A DNA stretch of 64,000 bases from Nematopogon swammerdamellus (Eukaryota > Arthropoda > Insecta > Lepidoptera > Adelidae). Under the pieces are notes generated by a model. That model was not told the origin of the DNA and made no database searches. It worked only from the letters and a program-made list of their open reading frames with translations. The stretch lies in the NCBI GenBank assembly GCA_946902875.1, contig OX336345.1:11377395-11441394 (forward strand), given 5' to 3'. Shown here in pieces: positions 1 to 10,900 of the stretch. Position numbers and translations under genes: made by a program. Position 1 is the stretch's first letter, and each line of letters starts with the position of its first letter.

Positions 1-1456
1 TATCGATGAAAGTAAGTAACTAAGGGCGAGGCCGAAGGCCGAGCTGCGTTCAGGAAGACGATAAACCATCTCTAAGAAAGTAAGTAATTAAGGGCGAGGC
101 CGAAGGCCGAGCTGCGTTCAGGAAGACCATAAACCTTCTCGAAGAAAGTAAGCAACTGACGGCGAGGCCGGAGGCCGAGCTGCGTTAAGGAAAACCATAA
201 ACCTTCTCGAACATAGTAAGAAACTAAGGGCGAGACCGAAGGTCGAGCTGCGTTCACGAAGACTATAAACCTTCTCGAAGAAAGTAAGTAACTAAGGGCG
301 AGGCCGAAGGCCGAGCTGCGTTCAGGAAGACTATAAACCTTATCGATGAAAGTAAGTAACTAAGGGCGAGGCCGAAGGCCGAGCTGCGTTCAGGAAGACT
401 ATAAACCTTATCGATGAAAGTAAGTAACTAAGGGCGAGGCCGAAGGCCGAGCTGCGTTCAGGAAGACCATAAACCTTCTCGAAGACAGTAAGTAACTGAT
501 GGCGAGGCCGAAGGCCGAGCTGCGTTCAGGAAGACTATAAACCTTATCGATGAATGTAAGTAACTAAGGGCGAGGCCGAAGGCCGAGCTGCGTTCAGGAA
601 GACCATACACCTTCTCGGAGACAGTAAGTTACTGAGGGCGAGGCCGAAGGCCGAGCTGCGTTCAGGAAGACTATAAACCTGCTCGAAGAAAGTAAGTAAC
701 AAAAGGCGAGGCCGAAGGCCGAGCTGCGTTCAGGAAGACGATAAACCTTCTCGAAGACAGTAAGTAACTAAGGGCGAGGCCGAAGGCCGAGCTGCGTTCA
801 GGAAAACGATAAACCTTCTCTAAGAAAGTAAGTAATTAAGGGCGACGCCGAAGGCCGAGCTACATTCGGGAAGACCATAAACCTCCTCGAAGAAAGTAAG
901 CAACTGAGGGCGAGGCCGAAGGCCGAGCTGCGTTCAGGAAGACGATAAAAATTCTCGTAGACAGTAAGTAACTACGGGCGAAGCCGAAGGCCGAGCTGCG
1001 TTCAGGAAGAGGATAAACCTTCTCGAAGAAAGTAAGTAACTGAGGGCGAGGCCGAAGGCTGAGCTGCGTTCAGGAAGACTATAAACCTTCTCGAAGAAAG
1101 TAAGTAACTGAGGGCGAGGCCGAAGGCCAAGCTGCTTTCAGGAAGACTATCAACCTTCTCGGTGAAAGTAAGTATAAACTATGGGTGAGGCCGAAGGCCG
1201 AGCTGCGTTCAGGAAGAGGAAAAACCTTCTCGATTAAAGTAAATAACTATGGGCGAGGGCGAAGGCCGAGCTGCGTTTAGGTAAACGATAAACCTTTTAA
1301 ATAAAGTAAGTAACTAACGGCGAGGCTTCAGGCTAAGCTGCTTTCTGGAATACAATAAACCATCTCTAAGAAAGTAAGTAATTAAGGGCGAGGTCGAAGA
1401 AGGCCGAGCTGCGTTCAGGAAGACGATAAACGTTCTCGAGAAAGTAAGTAACTAAG
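1..1456. repeat. 68-bp tandem satellite array, about 21 units
   Basis: Successive units share a core reading GGCGAGGCCGAAGGCCGAGC, followed by TGCGTTCAGGAAGAC, a short ATAAACCTTCTCGA stretch and AAAGTAAGTAACTAAG. Matching bases at 27, 95 and 163 give a period of 68. Units differ by scattered substitutions and small indels, and decay toward 1300-1456. The array runs off the left edge, so its true length is unknown. Two more units in reverse orientation lie at about 7184-7290. An open reading frame crossing the array is not coding, because 68 is not a multiple of three. Confidence 0.95.
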
Positions 1457-1469
1457 TAACGAAAGAACA

Positions 1470-1997
1470 TTGAGACAAAAGGTAGCCTATGTTCTTCCTC
1501 AGGATGCAATTCATCTCCGTACAAAATTTTATAAAATCCTTTTTTAAAAATTTTGAAATCACCCCCTATTTTATTTAATTTAAGAGTTGATTTAGCAAAA
1601 ACGCTGAAACACGTAATTCTTTATTTCATGCGAAAACCCTAAATATGAATTGTCATATCCCTAACTTGAGAATGCTGGATTCCGCATATAAACTTTCATC
1701 CACTATTTCACCCCCTTAAGGGTTGTTTTTGAGTCAAAAGGTAGCCTATGTCCTTCCTCAGGATGCAATTCATCTCTGTACGAAATTTTATAAAATCCTT
1801 AAATATAATTTTGAAATCATCCCCTAATTTAATTTAAGGGTTGATTTAGCAAAAACGCTGAAACACGTAACTCTTTATTTCATACCAAAAGCCATACCAA
1901 AAGGACAAAAGGTAGCCTATGTCCTTCCTCAGGATGCAATTAATCTCCATGCAATATTTTATCGAAATCTGTTCAGCGGTTTAGGCGTGAAAAGGTA

Positions 1998-2045
<48 letters not shown>

Positions 2046-2065
2046 CAGAGTTACTTTCGAATTTA
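1470..2065 (+). repeat. RTE-like retroelement 3' tail with (GACA)n
   Basis: A motif (ACAAAAGGTAGCCTATG, then CCTCAGGATGCAATTC) recurs three times near 1475, 1734 and 1905. It is followed by TGTTCAGCGGTTTAGGCGTG, a (GACA)n run at about 1996-2043, and an end reading TTTATAATATTAGTATGGAT. This arrangement is typical of RTE-type or non-autonomous tails in lepidopteran genomes (family knowledge). No coding sequence remains. Confidence 0.6.
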
Positions 2066-2145
2066 TAATATTAGTATGGATTATGATAAATATTAAAAAC
2101 ACTTGCGCATTTTTTCAACCACTATGTGGTGTTGTATTATTTTTC

Positions 2146-2279
2146 TTTGTACATTATTTTTTACACTTCTTAAATATTTCGGCGCTGGTTGCCGTCGTCA
2201 GTAAGTAATTATAATTTTACTTACTGACGACGGCAAACAGCGCCGAGATATTCAAGAAGTGTAAAAAATAATGTACAAA
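2146..2279. repeat. Foldback/hairpin of about 134 bp
   Basis: Two arms of about 62 bp are near-perfect reverse complements. The left arm includes TTCGGCGCTGGTTGCCGTCG and the right arm includes CGACGGCAAACAGCGCCGAG. They are separated by a few A/T bases. It looks like a foldback MITE remnant; no coding. Confidence 0.8.
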
Positions 2280-3129
2280 ACAAAATGGATATAAGAATAA
2301 TTGTTTTTACCCGACTGCGCGAAGCAAAAAGGAGAGTAATGTTTTTCGAGTGGATGTATCTCGGTATGTATGTATGTATGTATGTATGTATGTTTATTTA
2401 TATGGCACGCGCTGTAGCTTAAACGGCTTTGTGGATTTTAACATAACGTCGTTAGATTCGTCTTTATTGTGGAAGTGCTATGGGCTACAAAAACAATGTG
2501 AAAATTCTAAATAGCGGCTATCAGGCGCCGTTCACGTACTTACTGTACGTGTCATTTAAGTGTATACGAGTGTGAACCAAAGCTTTGTGACGACATGAAA
2601 CGAACCAATCAATAAAGTAAGCTGCACGGTTTGCCATCTTCATTGGCACATGCATCTAGCAGGTCTGATTCCAGGTAATCTACAGACGAAAATTTTAAGA
2701 TGCCTACCATAAAATTGCTTCATACTAACTTTTAGATAGCTTTTAGATAGTCCTGATGGCGAAGAGGGCCCCATTTCCCTCGGAAGAACGGCACAGAATT
2801 TTAGGTGGACGAGCCTTTCAGGGATTCCTAACGACCTGAATTGAAGAGACCCTCACATTATAGTTCGAAGGGAACAGATTGGAAAACGCCTGCCGGCAGG
2901 ACATTACCCATAGTAATGTGCCGGACCAGTGGGCATTAGAGTAATAATAGTTAGGTAAAAAAAATTGTGCCTACCTATACTCTGAAATATCGTCGCCTAA
3001 ACATCAGAGCGTGTATGTAACTTTTTGGTGAAAACGAGAACTTGACGGTTATTGGATGATATTATAGGACTGAATACAATATTACAACTTTATCAACAAT
3101 GATAACAATAACAACACGACTTCTAATGT

Positions 3130-4669
3130 CGCGTACAGACTGGTGCATTGTAACACGCAATGTTACATTCTACGCATGTCTGGCTGGACGCATCGTGCGA
3201 ACGAACCGCGCATTTATTACGAACCTTCTGCGCGCACCCGTTTCTCCCCTTTGTGTTCGTCTGAAAAATTGACAATGAAGGCTAACGTTCAAGGGCATAT
3301 GTGGCAAGTCACTGGCAAGTAGTTGCATATATAGCTTTATACTATAGTAAAGATGATTATGTTCTCATGTTTGTGTCTGAACATTTCTGTACATTCAGAA
3401 CATTATTTTACATTGCATAGGCCCTAAAGATTCCAACGTAATGAATGAAAAAGAAGGGTGGGCACAAGTTTCCAACCGACAAAGATATGTTACGTACGAG
3501 TAGGAGGATGGCTCATGGCTATCCGCCGAGACAAATATAGCCATCTAAACAGTATGTATGATGATTATTATTATTGATTATTATGACAATTTTATGCCTA
3601 TTTAAACATTAAGGAGAGATACACAGAGAAGGTAGATACATATAAGACAGCACTGCAAATCGACCACATGCCCGTACGAGATAATAACTTCTGAAATAAG
3701 CTGAAATGTAGAAATAGTTGCGAGAAAACCCCAAAACCACACTATTTTGCATGGCATTTACAGTTCTGTAGACTGTACGACGCAGTGGCCTAAACTACTG
3801 GCCAACCAGCACGTGTTAGCCACAATGATGGCTCGTTTCTTTTTTAATTTTTTTTAGGACTTTTGTTAATATCTGCCTCATAATCCTCACCTTCTCTGGC
3901 GCTGAGTTGCTAAGGGATAGAGATCGCTCAACGGAGTTCAACAAAGTCCAACATAAACTAAATCCCTCTCACTTGGGCTCACCAACAGTCTATGTATACT
4001 AAAAAAGTGTTTAAATAAAAAAACATTGAAGCGACTTAAAAAAAAACTAGGTAGGTAGGTACTTAGAACTAAAAATGATTAAATAATTGAGTTAAAGGCG
4101 GCACAAAAGCACTCAAAAGGCTTCATCTATAAATTTTCTGGTGTGCTTTTGTACCGCCTTCAACTCAATAATTTAATCATTTTTAGTTCTAAGTACCTAA
4201 TTGTTTTTTGAAGTCGCTTCAATGTTTTTTATTAAACCGTTTTTTATTTCACTCTTTTTAGTAATATCACATAAAAATTATCACAGAAAGTGGTTGTGGT
4301 AAATAATTATTCGCTCATTTGATACACTTAACAGCCCATATTATCTTGAAAACTACTAAATAGATTTTAATGAAACTCACACTGTTGCCTAAGTCGGCCT
4401 AAGTTGAAGTAAACGTAATCCAATAAGTAAAATAAGAATGGTCACCATCCGATTAATAGTTTCGGAGAAATGCGTGGACAAACATACATACATACATACA
4501 TACACTTATGAAATTTGGCACACCTGTTTAAGTCCACTTGGACGAACATAAACAAATATTGTGCAATTCCAACGATATTACATACATACGGGTCGAATTA
4601 CCTTATTTTTTTAAGTCGGTTAAAAACAAATTGAGGATTTGCTTGTTACATTGCACCAGTCTGTACGCG
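3130..4669. mobile_element. 1.54-kb element bounded by 25-bp terminal inverted repeats
   Basis: 3130-3154 and 4645-4669 are reverse complements with one mismatch; the outer sequence is CGCGTACAGACTGG. The interior has no transposase reading frame, so this is either a non-autonomous DNA transposon or two separate pieces. No clear target-site duplication could be read at the edges. It contains the foldback at 4011-4233. Confidence 0.5.
4011..4233. repeat. Foldback MITE-like repeat
   Basis: The left arm (CATTGAAGCGACTT, then ACTTAGAACTAAAAATGATT) is mirrored on the right (AATCATTTTTAGTTCTAAGT, then AAGTCGCTTCAATG). A further inner inverted pair is built on AAAGGCGGCACAAAAGCAC / GTGCTTTTGTACCGCCTT. 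The arms are about 90 bp. Confidence 0.8.
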
Positions 4670-4730
4670 GCATTATATTTATATATCAAACGATTTGAAA
4701 GTTAACTTCCATTAATGATTGTGTACTAAC

Positions 4731-4918
4731 TTCTCAAGTCCTCCTTATAGTGAGCGAGCACTATGTCAGCGGGCAGCGCCAGAGCGTAGCGCAGGTCGCG
4801 CGCAGCCGCCGCGATCCAGGTGGAGAGATCCGCGCAGCCGCAGCGGAGGGCGCGTCCGCTCGCCTTCACAGCCGCTGCGGCGCTTTCGTTGCTCAGCGTC
4901 ATGCCGACAACGCATACG
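4731..4918 (-). CDS. Prominin-like exon 4 (end of TM2, start of extracellular loop 1)
   Basis: The acceptor TTATTCTGACAG is followed by CGTATGCGTTG, and Gly485 is split GG|C across the junction. Residues 486-547 begin VCVVGMTLSNES. From the LL of TM2 to the ADL motif is 40 residues, the same spacing as the corresponding LL to KDL in human PROM1. The donor is AGAA|GTTAGT. No following exon was recognised between 4730 and 1. Confidence 0.78.
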
Positions 4919-7900
4919 CTGTCAGAATAAGCAAAAATATAAAAACGTGGCTGAAAACTTTTGGTCATGGGGACCAAACTCAGAAAAAGTGAAACGGCAC
5001 GAAAGTACAAACGGAAGTTGCAACGGGGTCCTCATTGGCTGGGTTGCCGGCGCCATATAATGAGAGTGTTTTTAAGTCGACATTGACGAGTCGATCTTTT
5101 GATGCTACACTGAAAGGACGAAAAACACGAACTATTTACATAATAACCGCTTCAGCGGATCTACAGTTTTACGTGGAATTCAAAACACGGTCAGCCTCAA
5201 CGGTCGAACGGTCACCCATTTAAGTCATCGCCCAGGTGTGCATAATGTCACGAACGGCGGTCGATCCATCGCACCACCGAGCTATTGAGGCTGTTTCTTT
5301 AAACTTTTGTGCGAATTCAATTTCACGTGAGCAAGTACATGCGCAAAGACGAGTACTTGTACTAATGCTTGTTTTCGTAAAACCCCATATTCATAGGTGT
5401 CATCATCAAATAGAACGAAAGTCGGTTAAAATGGTTATGAAAATAATGGTAAAAAATAATATGTACTTTACGTTCAGTTTAGTGTAGCCGGCACAACTAC
5501 AGAGAACCACGGACGTTGCATTTAATTCCGACAGGAATAACTTGTCGTTGGGCTGATATCACGGGTTTAGTGATTAAATGATGTAGTAGGTAGGTATTGG
5601 TTTTAAAATTGGTTCTATGACTATGGCAGTTTTTAATTTTATTAACATAGTACTCGAAATTTTTTATTGATCTTTTACATTTGAATAAGATCCAGTAATC
5701 AATCCGGAGATGGAGTAGATTACACAGGTCAAAATTATTCCCAAAACTTTCCTCTCTCAATTACCTATATTCTCTTTAACCTCATAAAAAGATTTTCCTT
5801 TCTTTATAATGAACTAATTCCCATCAAATAGATTAAAGGTTCGTGGACTGAGCCCCGGACTGCGTAACGTTTTAATTTAACTTCAACCAAGTAACAACCA
5901 ACCAAGACTCGGAAAGTACGGGATTCAGGTTTTAGGTCAAATCTTTCTATCCGCAGATATCGTGGTTGTGGTTCGTTAATTAATTATTATCTGAACCACC
6001 GCTGATAATATTCGCTATTAATTGAAGGCATTAATTATTCGCAAAATGGTATGAAATTGTCACCAAATAGTCCTCTGAGGCATTTCTTAGAACGGGGGTC
6101 GTCTCGAACAATGTTGCATTTAATACCAGGGTTTGGAATTGTTTACCGGCGAGTGGTTTCCCGATACTTTCAACCTGGGAGTTTTCAAACGTCGTATTAA
6201 CAAGCTGGAAAGCGCTTGTATTTCGGAAAAAGCTATTGGTATTGTGGGTGTCCCACTGAACGTGGTTTTGCAAGATGAGGTGGATTAGGTTGTTTCGGGA
6301 ACCTCTTGACTCTCGGCATCGCCGCGCCGCCGCGCCGTACCACCGTAATGTGATTTTTATTTTCCATTATAGTGGCAAAAACAATTTTAAAACTTAGAAA
6401 ACATACATACATACCACACGCTATATCCCGACAGTCAGAGAAAGCAGAGTTATCGGTGTTGTGCTACAAAGACTCTAGTACATACAGCACAACACCGACC
6501 ACCACTCAGAAAACATTGTTCTCTGATATTTAAAATTTTCAATACGAGTAAAATGTATTTCATTGGTCGATTTAGATTCGGTCGACATTTCACCACATTC
6601 GAAGCAGCTCGCATCTTCAGAACGAGTTTTGCGTGCGGAAACTTTTTGTCCTGTTTTTCTTTATGATACTAGAAGTATTGAAAGTTCTCGAAAGTTGCAG
6701 CGAGATGCGAGGTAAGGGGAGCTCGCCCGTCGGCAGAGGTGCCTTTATAGAAGTTCATAGTTGAAGTCACTTTATTATGCTGATGTAAAGAGGAATATCA
6801 TTTTATGGGCTATTGCCCGCAATAACTAATAATAAAATCTCATAATAAATAACTCTGTTCTCAACCGCATAGCCCAGATTTACAATGACCATTCATAGCG
6901 ACATTGATCTCTTTCACAATTCCGGAAATCTGTTTAAAATAAAAATAAATAAAGCTGTTGTAGACATTCCCTAATTAATTATATATGTATATTTATAATT
7001 ATATGTATGTAAACACACACCTTTACACACCCTCCCTCTACTCTTCTCACACTTCTCTACAACAAACTACTAACATCTTATAGTTTTAAGTTCATAAATA
7101 TTATGAGAAAGTAATAGAGCTATAATAGGTTTTTTATTTTTATTTTATTATAATAGAAATAATATTGTTTAACTGGATGCAACTCGGCCTTCGGTCTTGC
7201 CTTTAGTTACTTACTTTCTTCCAGAAGGTTTATCGTCTTCCTAAACGCAGCTCGGCCTTCGGCCACGCCCATAGATACTTACTTTCTTATTTTGAAATAC
7301 GAATTTCACGCGAGCGAAGCCACGGGTAACAGTTAGTTACATACAAAACTGAACGTTCAAATCCTAACTTTACTATTGACATACCTGCATCAGTTGGAAG
7401 TTCAGATCATCAGGAAAAATTACTAGGTACAACAAGAATAGTACCTAAATAAAGAAATAACATGATAGGTTTTTCCTTGCATTAGAAAATTTGCTAAGAG
7501 ATCCAAAATGACTAGCAATATCAATTTAAGAAAAAAATATTTTAAAATTTTCAATAAGGTTCGGAAGCCCACCCTGATAAATCATATAAAAATGATGAGC
7601 AGCATATTGGTTTAGAAATGAGATATAAAATTTATTTCTTCATAAATCATGCACAATTGATCTGAAACCAAGAGCTAGAGTTATAGACCGCCCCGAAAGT
7701 GCTAAGTCCATATGGTGAGTCGACCGCTCATAAATCTCCAAGCTATTATTTTGTTTACTCCTTTTATAATTTTCCGTACCAAAATGAAAAAAAAAAATGG
7801 AACTCTTATCTTTTATGGACCCTGACATATGGATGGCTACATCACCTACCTACCTATACGCGTGATTAACACCTTAGTTAACTAGGTGCCATGTCAGTGC

Positions 7901-10900
7901 TTCCCTTTGGTCATGCCGCTACACTTAACTACACAAATCTGCTGGCATGGCACCTAACTGAGCGTGGTTTCGCGAGGAGAGGTGATTTTGGCTCTGTCGA
8001 CTGCACCATTGGTCCCTCGGCACAGCCACCCATGGAGGGAAAGCCCGAACTATGTATTTACATAACCGCTTCGACTGACCTTTAATTCGGTGCGGTGGTA
8101 TCAATCCGGTCAGGATGCATACCTAGTAAGGTATGGTAAAGGACCTAAAGTTTATTAAGTTGTAGTGTAGTGCACAATGTCGGCTGAAATAAAGTACATT
8201 CAGTAAGTTCGTCTTTGTTTAGAGTTCATATTATACTAGATTTAATCCGCGGCTTCGCTCGCGTCGAAATATCCAATTCGCTAAGTCGACACACAAACTA
8301 CCCCATGCAAAGTTTCAGGGCCAGGCGTGGTTTAAGCGGAACGGACATACAGATACCATAACATTAGTAAAATAGTAGCGATACGAAGTCTTACCCGCAA
8401 ACAATCATGACGACCAGCAGCTGAGCCAGTTCCAGCCTCTCTCCGCACTGCAGCTGCGCATCCTCGTCGGAGGTTCCGCCGCCGCTGTCGCCCGCCCCGC
8501 CCGCCCCGCGGCCGCAGAGCGCGAGGGCGCTGCGGCAGGCCAGGTACGCAGGCACGAGCAGCGCGCACAGCGCGAACAGTAGCGCCATCGCGAGGAACCG
8601 CCATTCCAATCGCACCGACTGCGGTTAAACATAAAATATATATGGGGTGGTTTATTTTATTACCGTGGTTGATATACATGATTATAACATTTATCGGCTA
8701 GTTGCTCACGGTCGTTCTCCGAGCTATGTGGATCGACGTTTCATGCCATACGTTTGGCCTGAAACGTCGAGCCGCATAGCTTTTAAAACGAACGAGAGTA
8801 AGGAAGAATGATGTTAGTAGTACTTTTGAAATTCGAATTTCACGCGAGCGAAGCCACGGTAAGTGCCAGTTTTTTAATAAATTAGGAATGTATGTTAAGT
8901 AATGTGGTCTAACTAAACATCTGAAGGTTGGTAAAAGTAAAGTACATAAAGTAAAAAGTTTTTATTATTAATTTCTAAAACATTACAATTAATTTTCACA
9001 TATTTCGGTGTTTTGTTATTATAAGCTATTGGCTAATACAGTTATTATAAGCTATTGACAATCATGCTTGTTTTTAGCCCAGTTCAGTATAACCGATACG
9101 ACTATATAAAACAGGGAAAAGTAGCGACATAATATTATCTAGCTCGGACAGGAACAAGGGTAGGCTGCTACGCACGAGTATAATGGGCGTAGGAGCTGAT
9201 GTAGTTAACCATATAGGTTCTTCAAAAATCCTATTACTTTAATAGGGTTTACTTTCCTTTACTAGGATGTAGGCGCGGCGCGCCTACATCCTAGTTCTGT
9301 GGTTTTAACACAAAACAAATGTTATTTCTAATGCCATCTCTTAGAATATTGAGGTACCAGTAGGCAGTCTGTAGGTAGCAGTATCTGCTGTCGTATTATC
9401 AATGTAGTTCCATCTGTTGACGAGCGAAGCTCGGTTGCCTAGGTAGGTACTAAATTAATTTGAGGTAACATTTTATTATTACCTAAATCACATAGTACAG
9501 TGGGTTTAGAGCGGGTGTCTCACTACTAACCTACTGGATCTACTTTCATCTGCATATGTACATATTTTTATTGTTCTAGCTAGATAATGTGTCTGTCCTT
9601 TAGAATACAACTATATTATTTTTTTTTCATTTTTCGGCCGGTTATCCCACAGTTCCCTCCCGACGAAAGAGAACATTACTAAAAATAGTCGGGTAAAAAA
9701 GAAACTAAACTATCTTATTTCCAGTACGCTACGCAACCAAGTTTTGACTTTTGATCTGAGGGTCCGAGGTTCGAATCCGGCCGATATGCACCAATATATT
9801 TTTTTCTGACGGAACAATGTACGTGCATATCTACACTACACCTGCTGCATTCTGCTGTTTCCTGCTGAAGTCTCCAGTGTGGCACCTTCTCGGAGGTGAT
9901 ATTGGTAGGTCGGAGCACGTGGTCGGCCCCTCAGACTTAGCCATTTATACTGGATTTTAAAAAAGTTTGGAAGAGTTTTGTCAAGCGGCGAAGAAAGACT
10001 GCAGCAAAGTTGCATGGTGAGAATGGGTTTTATATGTTTTCCACTTTATTTGAGTACAGGGAAAAAAAAAATAAGTGCGAGTTTTACTCGCGCACGGAGG
10101 TTTCCGTATCTATCCGCTATTATTTTTTTTATCCGCCTATCTTTTGTCTTTCAACAATGCAATGTATAAAAGCCTGTGGCGCCCTCTATTATTCAGTAGT
10201 AAGACTAATTGATTTTTCGGCCGTTTGTTGTATGGGAGCCTCCCTTAATTTTTAACATTTTCTTTTTTTTATTATTTGTTGTTATATCCGCCATAGTAAC
10301 ACATAGTCTGTGAAAATTTCAACGGGCTACCTATTACGGTTCAAGAGATACAGCCACAGACTATTTTTCCCTAGTCTGTGGATACAGCCCTCGGACAGAC
10401 GGACGGACAGACGGACGGCGGAGGCTTAGTAATAGGCTTCCGTACGGGATACGGAAACCTAAAAACCACAAAAAAACTGGTTATTACAGAGTTAAGTTTG
10501 ACAAAGTTTGGTTGCATACTGAAAACAATGGTTTTTAGGGTTCCGTATTCGTCGTACGGGACCCTATTACTGAGCCTACGCCGCCGTCTGTCAGAAAGTA
10601 AGAAAAAGTAAAAAAAATCACGGGGTCCCCATACAAGAAGCTAAAAAGTGTATGCGCGCCATCTACCGAAAACAGTATGAAGCATTTTAACTAATCCATT
10701 GATGGCGTGAGTGGCGCTGACCATGACATGGCGATACGGAACCCTCGGTGCGCGAGTTCGACTCGCACTTGGCCGGTTTTTTAAATAGGTATCGAACAAC
10801 ATTCGCTCTGAAGTGAAATTGTCTGGATTCAAAATGATAAATCGTACAAGAAAGAGATTACAGAATCACGCTAATTCGCCTTAACCGAAAGTATTTGCAC

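Noticed and set aside
1..1456. CRISPR-like array
   Set aside because: A 68-bp unit repeats without unique spacers, in a eukaryotic genome; it is a satellite.
8332..8679. 115-codon Arg/Ala-rich minus-strand frame
   Set aside because: An out-of-frame reading of GC-rich prominin exon 3; the membrane-spanning frame with matching splice phases is the coding one.
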